From Campylobacterales bacterium (GTDB taxonomy: Bacteria > Campylobacterota > Campylobacteria > Campylobacterales > Hydrogenimonadaceae), in assembly GCA_026986055.1 (NCBI GenBank), contig JALSPH010000237.1:1-7564 (forward strand): 7,564 bases of DNA, given 5' to 3'. Below are positions 1-5,743 of the stretch, piece by piece. Both the position numbers and the translations under genes were made by a program. The notes beneath the pieces are model-generated. The model did no database searches, was not told the DNA's origin, and saw only the letters and a list, made by a program, of their open reading frames with translations. Within the stretch, counting starts at the first letter, position 1. Each line of letters starts with the position of its first letter.

Positions 1-1
1 T

Positions 2-70
2 GTAGAAATGCGGTTGAAGTCGACTCGATATGAGATCAATACTCTACATTCGATTTACAATATAGTTTAA
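2..70 (+). CDS. 3' end of a converging gene, product unknown (partial)
   Basis: A plus-strand frame is open from the left edge and stops at TAA 68-70. It gives 22 residues, beginning VEMRLKSTRYE and ending NIV. The alternation of charged and hydrophobic residues looks helical and protein-like. A 12-bp hairpin starts 9 bp after the stop, and the next gene converges from the other side, which is the usual layout of two genes ending against each other. An internal ATG at 8-10 exists but has no ribosome binding site in the few bases visible, so I read this as a C-terminus rather than a small gene. The helical pattern is vaguely like the end of TolC-type outer-membrane factors, but this is too short to name. 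It could also be a chance open frame. Confidence 0.45.
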   Translation, partial: VEMRLKSTRYEINTLHSIYNIV

Positions 71-78
71 TTGTTGAT

Positions 79-108
79 ATTCAAGGAGAGCAGAAACTCT
101 CCTTGAAT
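79..108. terminator. 12-bp hairpin between converging genes
   Basis: Arms 79-90 and 97-108 are a perfect 12-bp inverted repeat around the 6-nt loop CAGAAA. It lies 4 bp beyond the stop of the minus-strand lipoprotein gene and 9 bp beyond the stop of the plus-strand partial gene, so it could end both transcripts. Neither side has a clean run of T, so efficiency is uncertain and it may act partly as an mRNA 3'-end stabiliser. Confidence 0.65.
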
Positions 109-112
109 TATA

Positions 113-1705
113 TTAGTCTTCGTAGTTTGTGATAGAGAAGCTTCCCTCTACTATGCCATCTTTTGTTAAAGATATGAAGTCGGCTGAAGTACTTCCTACC
201 GATGTAAAGGCTATGAATTTTACAAATGGTTCGCCTGTACTTTTATAGGCTCCGGATAGCACAAGATAGTTGTCTACTATCGTCCAGCCGCCTTCGGCGA
301 TTTCACTGTTGTCAGTTGTGCTGTACATTTTGAACTCACCGTCATACTCGAAAGCAAATTTTATATTTGAATCAGCATAAGTAAAGAGTTTGTCTCTGAA
401 GTTTTCATGGCTTATCGCCACTCTATCGTCAAACGCTTTTTGAGGTTGCGTACTATTTAGATCATCAAGAACTTTAACACTATACTCTCCCGCCTCATCG
501 TCGAAGCCATAAACACTGAATGTGGAGTTTGTCTCAAGAGTCGCATTGTTTTCGAATGCTATGTAAGACACATAGGTTTGACCGTTGATGTCGGTATTTT
601 GCGTTACTATGTAGTTACCTACTACACTCCAGTATCCTTGAGTTCCATCGCTTTGAGAGTATGTTCCGTCAGGCATGAAATTTATAGTTAAATAATTTCC
701 AACTTCAACTTCAACTTCAAGAGACTTGTTGGCGATATCGCTAAATGTGATCGGTTTCGGTGTAAAGCTCAAAGTGGTGGCAGTTGGCATAGATACGGCT
801 GCAACACTCGCTCTTGCTGCATCGAGACCGTCGGGCGTAATTGCGATAAATTTGGCTTCCGAATCTGTCAGGCTTTGGAACGCCGCATAAATTTGGTAAG
901 GAGCGTTATAGCCGGTTACTCTTAAGTTGATAACTAGATATTTTTCCAAAATTGTCCAGCTTCCGTTAAATGTGCCGTAACTGTCTTCTAACTCTCCCGT
1001 GAACTCTACCGATCCATCGCTATAGAATGATAGTGTCGTATAGTTGTCATCGTCAATTATGGTGAAAGTTCTGTTTTCGATATCGCTTCTGCCGATATCT
1101 AACATAGATGTATCCGATGCGTAAAGATATTCAGCTTCCATCTCGCTATCTTCAAGATGTGCTAAAATCGTCGTCGGATTTTGGAGAGTGGCATTGAGCT
1201 CTTGTGCAAAGTTTTCATCATCATCGAAGAACTGCTCGAAAAGCTCTTCGATATCGTCAAAGAGATCATCCGGGTCGGTTATGTTGGTATCGAATTTGCT
1301 TACCAAAGTTTTGTCTATTTGGATGCCGTTAGTTACATTGTTGTCACTATCCAAAGACCATAGAAAAGCCGCCAAGTTTATAACTCTCGTGTCGTTGAAG
1401 TCGTTAAGCCCGAAAAGATCTTTTGGCGTAACGATTTTTGAAGCGTTGACTTCACCTAAGATAACATTACCAGCTTTGAATGTACATTTGTCTCCATTTG
1501 CAGCATACTGGTACTCTCCTTTTGTATTTGTAGTACCGGTTGAGCCTGAGCTACAGTTATAATCCAGATTGGCAACCGGAGCATCGACAAACACTCCCGT
1601 CGAGTAGGTTGTAGTAGAGGTTGTAGAATCGCCTCCGCCGCCACATCCTGTATAAAATAGCAGTGATGCTAAAAGTGCACTTCCGGCAAAATATTGCTTT
1701 AGCAT
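113..1705 (-). CDS. Large secreted lipoprotein with three internal repeat modules, function unknown
   Basis: This is a 530-residue exported lipoprotein. A basic start (MLKQ), a hydrophobic stretch and a lipobox-like YTGC put the lipidated cysteine at residue 21, followed by a Gly/Ser/Thr-rich linker to about residue 35. Residues 36-130 hold a module with the pattern GVFVDAPV...Y.C...TG.T...GEY.Y..GD.C.F..G...LG...TP, then NLAAFLWSLDSDN..NGI. I recall this pattern from the N-terminal part of secreted proteins of marine bacteria. Cys51 and Cys74 could form a disulfide. Residues 143-165 are very acidic. Three related modules follow (about 207-293, 322-405 and 434-517), each with F..DG and then W[TS][IV]..[NK]Y[LI]V, which suggests repeated beta-sheet domains. 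The ATG is supported by AAAGGAG at 1711-1717, 5 nt upstream, and a promoter-like -10 box lies above it. The gene appears monocistronic. A surface or periplasmic binding or adhesion role is a guess; no catalytic motif is seen. Confidence 0.85.
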   Translation of the reverse strand: MLKQYFAGSALLASLLFYTGCGGGGDSTTSTTTYSTGVFVDAPVANLDYNCSSGSTGTTNTKGEYQYAANGDKCTFKAGNVILGEVNASKIVTPKDLFGLNDFNDTRVINLAAFLWSLDSDNNVTNGIQIDKTLVSKFDTNITDPDDLFDDIEELFEQFFDDDENFAQELNATLQNPTTILAHLEDSEMEAEYLYASDTSMLDIGRSDIENRTFTIIDDDNYTTLSFYSDGSVEFTGELEDSYGTFNGSWTILEKYLVINLRVTGYNAPYQIYAAFQSLTDSEAKFIAITPDGLDAARASVAAVSMPTATTLSFTPKPITFSDIANKSLEVEVEVGNYLTINFMPDGTYSQSDGTQGYWSVVGNYIVTQNTDINGQTYVSYIAFENNATLETNSTFSVYGFDDEAGEYSVKVLDDLNSTQPQKAFDDRVAISHENFRDKLFTYADSNIKFAFEYDGEFKMYSTTDNSEIAEGGWTIVDNYLVLSGAYKSTGEPFVKFIAFTSVGSTSADFISLTKDGIVEGSFSITNYED

Positions 1706-1710
1706 GGTTT

Positions 1711-1717
1711 CTCCTTT
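1711..1717 (-). promoter_or_regulatory. Ribosome binding site of the lipoprotein gene
   Basis: On the minus strand this reads AAAGGAG, 5 nt before the ATG. It is the strongest Shine-Dalgarno match among the genes in the window and fixes the start directly before a good lipoprotein signal peptide. Confidence 0.8.
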
Positions 1718-1746
1718 ATAGATAAAAATATTTCTGCAACGAGTAT

Positions 1747-1752
1747 ATTATA
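1747..1752 (-). promoter_or_regulatory. Candidate -10 box of the lipoprotein gene
   Basis: The minus strand reads TATAAT here, which would place transcription start about 35 nt before the ATG. There is no recognisable TTGACA at 16-18 bp. Upstream sequence is AT-rich, which is common in Campylobacterota, where the -35 box is often degenerate. The box lies between the tRNA gene and the lipoprotein gene, so it could give the lipoprotein its own transcript. Confidence 0.45.
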
Positions 1753-1825
1753 TGAGATTAATATGAATTCATTATGAAAATTGCAGATTATGTGAGAAGA
1801 GAAATATTAAGAAGTGTAAACATAA

Positions 1826-1900
1826 TGGCTCCGGATGCTGGATTCGAACCAGCGACCAAGTGGTTAACAGCCACCTACTCTACCGCTGAGCTAATCCGGA
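1826..1900 (-). tRNA. tRNA-Asn (anticodon GTT)
   Basis: The minus strand folds as a complete tRNA. The 7-bp acceptor stem is TCCGGAT with ATCCGGA. The D arm begins GCTC, and the anticodon stem GGTGG/CCACT (one G-U pair) carries the loop CTGTTAA with anticodon GTT. The T stem GCTGG/CCAGC carries the loop TTCGAAT. The discriminator base is G at 1829, and CCA is encoded at 1826-1828. Its own consensus promoter lies just upstream. It reads in the same direction as the asd-hemE operon, 60 bp below the last gene of that operon. Confidence 0.97.
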
Positions 1901-1935
1901 ACACAAAAGGGTGTGACTTGCTAATCACGGCGGAA

Positions 1936-1964
1936 ATTATAGTCTAAAAGCCATTTTTTGTCAA
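1936..1964 (-). promoter_or_regulatory. Consensus sigma-70 promoter of tRNA-Asn
   Basis: The minus strand has TTGACA (1959-1964), a 17-bp spacer and TATAAT (1936-1941), a full match to the consensus. Transcription should begin near 1929, leaving a leader of about 28 nt to be trimmed before the tRNA 5' end. The bases after the -10 box are GC-rich (TTCCGCCG), as in stable-RNA promoters under stringent control. The -35 box overlaps the TGA stop (1961-1963) of the radical SAM gene. Confidence 0.9.
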
Positions 1965-2911
1965 GAGTTTTTTACTTTCTGCCCCGAAAAACCGGTGCCG
2001 TAAAAGAGAAGCCCGCCAAGCTCTTTGGTCTCTATTTTTCCCTCTTTTAAAAGTGCGTTGAAGCGCTTTAGACTATTTTTATCGAAAAGCGCCTCTATCT
2101 CGTCCAATGTTAGCGGTCTTTTGGCAAGAGTCGAGATTATCTCCTCTTCGGTGTAACTCTCTTTTGCCCCACCGCTCTTGCGGCGGGATGCTATGTGAAT
2201 GGGCAGTGAAGAGTCGAATTTTTTGGCTATTACATAAAGCTCTTTGAATTCAAGAGGTTCTATGGGGTATGCCGGCGGGCGGTCTACTGTACCTATGTCG
2301 ATTCGGTCGGCGCCAAGCGTTGGAAGAAGAGTGTTTAGAGCTTCAATCTCTTCATCGGTCGTATTTATTCCGGGAACCATCAAAATCTCCAATATCAGGC
2401 TCCCTTTATAGGTTCTTTTGAAACTTCTTATTCCTTCGAAGATTTTGTATAGATCTACCGATTTCAACGGTCTGTCAAGCTTTCTGAAGCACTCAGGAGT
2501 AGCGCAGTCGAGTGAAAGTTTCACCATATCGAGCTTTAAGAGGGCTTTTTGAATTTGCGGCAGATGTATCGTCGAAGCGTTCGATAGAATGAGACTCTTT
2601 TTTTCACCCTTTAGCCTCTCTATCTCTTCTATAAGCTCTTCGAGGTAAGGGTAAAGTGTGGGCTCCCCATTGGCGGTGATGGTTATAACCTCGGTTTCAG
2701 GGTGCTCTTTAAGTGCTTCTTTTAACTCTTTTGTCACAAGCTCTACGGATGGGGGATTCTCTATGGTCTCAACTGGTTTGGATGCGGCAAGTTCGCAGTA
2801 GAGACAGTCGTAGTTGCACTGTTTTTTTCCGGGGCTCAGGTCTATCCCCAAAGAGGTACCGAAGCGCCTCGATGGGATAGGGCCGAAGATAGTTCTATAT
2901 TTTGTACTCAC
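1961..2911 (-). CDS. Radical SAM enzyme, COG0731 (TYW1-like) family
   Basis: This 316-residue protein opens with [15 protein letters not shown] and carries the cluster-binding motif CNYDCLYC (Cys32, Cys36, Cys39), which holds a 4Fe-4S cluster that cleaves S-adenosylmethionine. A GEP-type motif in ITANGEPT (residues 78-85) is the usual second SAM-binding element. This is the signature of COG0731, the family of the wyosine tRNA enzyme TYW1. Bacterial members lack the flavodoxin domain of eukaryotic TYW1, and their substrate is not established. Residues about 250-306 look like a winged-helix domain. The start is GTG at 2909-2911, and its GTGA overlap with the hemE stop implies translational coupling. 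AGGGAAAA just upstream is a weak ribosome binding site. A related gene also follows hemE in C. jejuni (as I recall, Cj1244 after Cj1243), so a link to heme metabolism is possible but unproven. Family confidence is high; reaction unknown. Confidence 0.9.
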   Translation of the reverse strand: MSTKYRTIFGPIPSRRFGTSLGIDLSPGKKQCNYDCLYCELAASKPVETIENPPSVELVTKELKEALKEHPETEVITITANGEPTLYPYLEELIEEIERLKGEKKSLILSNASTIHLPQIQKALLKLDMVKLSLDCATPECFRKLDRPLKSVDLYKIFEGIRSFKRTYKGSLILEILMVPGINTTDEEIEALNTLLPTLGADRIDIGTVDRPPAYPIEPLEFKELYVIAKKFDSSLPIHIASRRKSGGAKESYTEEEIISTLAKRPLTLDEIEALFDKNSLKRFNALLKEGKIETKELGGLLFYGTGFSGQKVKNS

Positions 2912-3930
2912 TTTTCCCTGGTTATCCGATGTACGAGATCTACGAAATATTTTGCATTTTCTACCGGAACATCGGGAAGTATTCCGTGGCCGAGGTTGAA
3001 AATGTGTCCTCTGTTTTGCATAGTCTCATAGAGTGACTCCACGCACTCTTTTGTAGCCTCTTTAGAGTAGAGACGGCAAGGCTCCATGTTCCCTTGAAGT
3101 ACATATCTATCTCCCAGCTTCTCTTTGGCCAATGCCATAGGAGTTCCCCAGTCTACTCCGAAAACATCGAAATCGCCGTCTATATCGTCAAGATAGGCGC
3201 CTATACCTTTGGGGAACATAATGATGGGAATATGAGGGTACTTACTCTTGATATAGCTTGCAACCTCTTTCATGTAGTTCCAGCTGAACTCGAAATATTT
3301 CGGCTTCTCGAGTGCGGCGGCCCAACTGTCGAATATCTGTACTACATCCACTCCCGCCTCTATCTGCTTTTCAAGATAGAGCTTGACCACTTCCGTAACT
3401 TCGCGTAAAAGGGCGTGTACAAGCTCAGGTTCGGTGTAGATAAGCTTTTTGACTATATTGTATGTTTTGGTTCCGCGACCCTCTATCATATATGTTATAA
3501 GCGTCCAAGGTGCTCCGGTGAAGCCTATGAGGGCTTTGTCGTCGGCCAGGCGCTCTCTTATGATCTTGATGGTGTCGTAGACATATGTGAGGCGCTCGTG
3601 CGCGTTCGGTTTCAACCTTTCAAGGTCCTTTTGCGTTCTTATGGGGTCTGAAAAGACAGGACCCTCCCCCTTCTCGAACTTCAGGTCCATTCCCATCTCA
3701 AGGGGTATTACAAGTATGTCGCTAAAAAGAATCGCCGCATCGACGCCTATGATATCGACAGGTTGAAGAGTCACTTCCGCCGCCTTTTCAGGGTCTTTGC
3801 ATAGGTTTAGAAAGTCTCCCGCCTCTTGACGTACCGCCATATATTCAGGAAGGTATCTTCCGGCCTGTCGCATCATCCATACCGGTGTGTATGGAGTAGG
3901 TTTGTTGAAACATGCATCTACAAATATCAT
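2908..3930 (-). CDS. hemE: Uroporphyrinogen decarboxylase HemE
   Basis: HemE converts uroporphyrinogen III to coproporphyrinogen III by removing four carboxyl groups, a cytoplasmic step of heme synthesis. The 340-residue protein has both family signatures: [15 protein letters not shown] at 16-30 and [16 protein letters not shown] at 136-151. Residues matching the known active site are Arg21 and Arg25 (substrate carboxylates), Asp71 in LFSDI, Tyr147, Ser202 in DSWAAAL and His315 in NLGHGI. Length is normal and all key residues are present, so it should be active. The ATG overlaps the stop of the upstream membrane-protein gene by 4 bp (ATGA), with AAAGG 9 nt before it. The downstream radical SAM gene overlaps its TGA. 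It is the third gene of the asd operon. Confidence 0.98.
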   Translation of the reverse strand: MIFVDACFNKPTPYTPVWMMRQAGRYLPEYMAVRQEAGDFLNLCKDPEKAAEVTLQPVDIIGVDAAILFSDILVIPLEMGMDLKFEKGEGPVFSDPIRTQKDLERLKPNAHERLTYVYDTIKIIRERLADDKALIGFTGAPWTLITYMIEGRGTKTYNIVKKLIYTEPELVHALLREVTEVVKLYLEKQIEAGVDVVQIFDSWAAALEKPKYFEFSWNYMKEVASYIKSKYPHIPIIMFPKGIGAYLDDIDGDFDVFGVDWGTPMALAKEKLGDRYVLQGNMEPCRLYSKEATKECVESLYETMQNRGHIFNLGHGILPDVPVENAKYFVDLVHRITREK

Positions 3931-4442
3931 TTTCCGCTGCCTTTATGTAGTAAATAGAGTGCTCCTCCGAGCGCCATGATCGCTATAGCGAAATAGAGCA
4001 TTTCCAGAGGTGTTACGAAGGATGTGTACATCGCTTTTTTGAAGAAGGTGACAATAAGCACCATGACTATGACTTTGGCTAGTTTGTCCTTTAGCTGATC
4101 GAGTGATTCGATCTGTAATATTTTTGACGCGCCTGTCTTGTGAGCCGGGTCGATCTTCGAAATGAAAAGCTCGTAGACACCGAAACTGAATATCAGCATC
4201 ACTATGGCTATAAGATAAAGGTCGACTGCTCCTATTATGACACCGACGAGTTTTTCGTGAAAGTGTTCAGGGTGGTGGTGAGATGTGTATACTTTAAATG
4301 TCTCTATCACTATTCCCCAAATATCAAAACTTGCAACTATAAAGAGAATTATAGAAGCAAAAAGGCTGAAAACAACTGCTAACAGTACAAAGAGCCGGCC
4401 ATTCCAGAGCGTATGCTCGAATATCGTTTCAAGTAGTTTCAT
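3927..4442 (-). CDS. YqhA/UPF0114-family inner-membrane protein
   Basis: This is a small integral membrane protein of the YqhA (UPF0114) family, whose function is unknown. I place the start at the ATG 4440-4442, giving 171 residues from [11 protein letters not shown]. That codon forms an ATGA overlap with the asd stop and has GGAGAG 6 nt upstream. The longer frame from 4466 would add 8 residues, has no ribosome binding site and would overlap asd by 28 bp. About four membrane segments are visible (roughly residues 16-42, 66-92, 122-136 and 147-166). The family core is [21 protein letters not shown], with FISKID right after it, matching E. coli YqhA in VDMTL...GYENFVSQLD. Between segments one and two lies a His-rich loop, HHHPEHFH (residues 55-62). 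It sits between asd and hemE, overlapping each by 4 bp. Confidence 0.88.
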   Translation of the reverse strand: MKLLETIFEHTLWNGRLFVLLAVVFSLFASIILFIVASFDIWGIVIETFKVYTSHHHPEHFHEKLVGVIIGAVDLYLIAIVMLIFSFGVYELFISKIDPAHKTGASKILQIESLDQLKDKLAKVIVMVLIVTFFKKAMYTSFVTPLEMLYFAIAIMALGGALYLLHKGSGK

Positions 4443-5470
4443 AATTCGCTCTCCATTTCTATCCATTTTTGGGCGATTCTGACGGCATTGGTGGCCGCAC
4501 CTACGCGAAGATTGTCGGCTACTACGAACATATGGAGAATATTTGGTCTATATATGTCGTTTCTTATTCTACCCACGAATGTTTCGTTCTTCTCGACACA
4601 GAGTGTAGGCATAGGGTAGAGGCTCTTTTTGGGGTCGTCCACTACCACAATATTCTCACCCCTTGCGATAACCTCTCTTGCTTCATCTGCATCTACATCT
4701 TTTTTGCAGGTGACCGTCACGCTCTCTGCATGGCCCCTAAGAGTCGGCACGCGCACGCAAGTAGCGGCTACTTCGATGGAGTCGTGCATGATCTTGTTTG
4801 TCTCACCCACCATCTTCATCTCCTCTTTCGTGAATCCGTTCTCCATGAAAACATCTATTTGAGGGATGACGTTGAGAGCTATCTGGTGAGGGAATTTGTT
4901 ATGTTCGCTCTCATCGAGTTTGAATGCGAAGAACTCCTGCATCTGTCGCACAAGCTCCTCCATCGCACTCTTACCGGCACCTGAAGTGGCCTGGTAAGTG
5001 CTCACATCTATACGTTCTATACCGTACTCGTCATGCAGCGGTTTCAAGGCTTGAACCATCTGTATAGTGGAGCAGTTTGGGTTGGCTATGATACCTTTTT
5101 CGCGCCATTTGGCGATATCTTGGGGGTTCACTTCCGGGACCACGAGCGGCACTTCAGGATCCATTCTGAAGTGGCTTGTGTTGTCTATGACGACTGCACC
5201 CGCTTCTACCGCGAAAGGTGCGAATTTGGCCGAAACGGAGCCGCCAGCGCTAAAAAGCGCTATGTCGATCTCCTCCTCTTCGAAGATGGTTTCGGTCAAC
5301 TCTTTTATAGTTACCTCTTCACCCTTGTATTCCACGGTACCGCCCGCACTTCTTGCACTTGCGAGCGGAACAAGTTTGGCGACGGGAAACTCCGCCTCCT
5401 CCATCACTCTTAGCATCTCTTCGCCGACGGCGCCGGAGGCACCCACTACGGCAACGTTGAATTTACGCAT
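4439..5470 (-). CDS. asd: Aspartate-semialdehyde dehydrogenase
   Basis: The enzyme reduces aspartyl-4-phosphate to aspartate semialdehyde with NADPH. This is the branch point to lysine/diaminopimelate (cell wall), threonine and methionine. The 343-residue protein starts with a Rossmann-type GASGAVGEEM (10-19). The catalytic cysteine is Cys133 in NPNCSTIQM, followed by TYQATSGAGK (158-167). VRVPTLRGHAES (239-250) supplies Arg245 and His247, the expected substrate-binding and general-base residues, and VGAATNAV is near the C-terminus. Length and motifs fit the shorter ASADH class found in Gram-positives and Campylobacterota. The ATG at 5468-5470 has a modest AAGG site 9 nt upstream and a TATAAT at 5501-5506. 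It is the first gene of the tight operon ending in the radical SAM gene. flgR lies 273 bp upstream, the same neighbour as in C. jejuni. Confidence 0.98.
   Translation of the reverse strand: MRKFNVAVVGASGAVGEEMLRVMEEAEFPVAKLVPLASARSAGGTVEYKGEEVTIKELTETIFEEEEIDIALFSAGGSVSAKFAPFAVEAGAVVIDNTSHFRMDPEVPLVVPEVNPQDIAKWREKGIIANPNCSTIQMVQALKPLHDEYGIERIDVSTYQATSGAGKSAMEELVRQMQEFFAFKLDESEHNKFPHQIALNVIPQIDVFMENGFTKEEMKMVGETNKIMHDSIEVAATCVRVPTLRGHAESVTVTCKKDVDADEAREVIARGENIVVVDDPKKSLYPMPTLCVEKNETFVGRIRNDIYRPNILHMFVVADNLRVGAATNAVRIAQKWIEMESEL
4449..4454 (-). promoter_or_regulatory. Ribosome binding site deciding the YqhA-family start
   Basis: The minus strand reads GGAGAG, 6 nt before the ATG at 4440-4442. 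It lies inside the last codons of asd. The alternative upstream ATG (4464-4466) is preceded by CGCCCAAAA with no purine-rich site, so this site favours the shorter protein. Confidence 0.7.
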
Positions 5471-5500
5471 CGATCTATACCTTGCTTAGAAAGTTGCGTG

Positions 5501-5506
5501 ATTATA
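5501..5506 (-). promoter_or_regulatory. Candidate -10 box of the asd operon
   Basis: The minus strand reads TATAAT 30 bp before the asd ATG, putting transcription start about 24 nt upstream of the start codon. The -35 region is AT-rich without a TTGACA match. The box would let asd, the YqhA-family gene, hemE and the radical SAM gene be transcribed independently of the flagellar genes. Confidence 0.5.
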
Positions 5507-5557
5507 TCCAAAATATAGAAAAAATTATATTAGGAGATCTTGGATGGGAATTGAACC

Positions 5558-5711
5558 CTCTGAAAAATTGACAATGAACGATAGCTTGAATGTTTGAGCT
5601 AAAAAACTTCCGCTAAAAAATTGCGCTTGCTTAGCTATTTTTAGGAAGTTTTCCAGCGTTTGCGAAGCAACAAACTTCACTTGCTTGAGTGAATTGTCCA
5701 ATTTTTCAGAG
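5558..5711. repeat. Large imperfect palindrome between flgR and asd (MITE-like or structured RNA)
   Basis: Outer arms 5558-5574 and 5694-5711 pair over 17 bp with one bulged base (C5698); 13 bp (CTCTGAAAAATTG and its complement) are perfect. Inside lie a 14-bp arm pair with two mismatches (5598-5611 with 5644-5657), a 6-bp hairpin TTCACT/AGTGAA (5676-5681 with 5688-5693, loop TGCTTG) and GTTTG/CAAAC (5658-5662 with 5671-5675). The 9-mer GCTAAAAAA is directly repeated at 5598 and 5612. ATGGG at 5544-5548 and CCCAT at 5738-5742 may extend the symmetry to about 199 bp. No transposase or clear target duplication is seen. It is AT-rich and noncoding. It may be a small mobile repeat, a transcript-end structure for flgR, or both. 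Confidence 0.65.
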
Positions 5712-5743
5712 CACTCTTAAACACAATTTTGTTGGTGCCCATT

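Larger units (their letters stand above)
5471..5743. other. Intergenic region flgR-asd
   Basis: These 273 bp are the only long gene-free stretch. They hold the asd leader and its -10 box, a T-arm-like GGGTTCAATTCCC (minus strand, 5545-5557) and the palindromic element. The 9-mer CTTGCTTAG occurs at 5481-5489 and again at 5626-5634, with the variant CTTGCTTGAG at 5680-5689. No clean hairpin followed by a T run marks the end of the flgR transcript. Confidence 0.7.

Noticed and set aside
1188..1562. Plus-strand 124-codon frame rich in Ser and Lys inside the lipoprotein gene
   Set aside because: Low-complexity antisense of the acidic stretch; no supported start.
1787..1826. 7-bp inverted repeat ATTATGT/ACATAAT below tRNA-Asn as a terminator
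   Set aside because: The loop is 26 nt, the stem has a single GC pair and there is no T run. One arm overlaps the encoded CCA. It is not a credible terminator.
4469..5489. Long plus-strand open frames across asd (171, 126 and 140 codons)
   Set aside because: They are shadows of asd, whose protein has all catalytic motifs in the minus-strand frame. They lack family motifs.
5544..5597. 17-codon plus-strand ORF (MGIEPSEKLTMNDSLNV) with AGGAG 7 nt upstream
   Set aside because: The ribosome binding site is good, but no promoter is evident on that strand and the frame runs into the palindrome and overlaps the T-arm-like motif, so its sequence is explained by those. Kept as a note only.
5677..5742. 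21-codon minus-strand ORF just below the flgR stop (MGTNKIVFKSALKNW...)
   Set aside because: No ribosome binding site, and most of it lies in the right arm of the palindrome.
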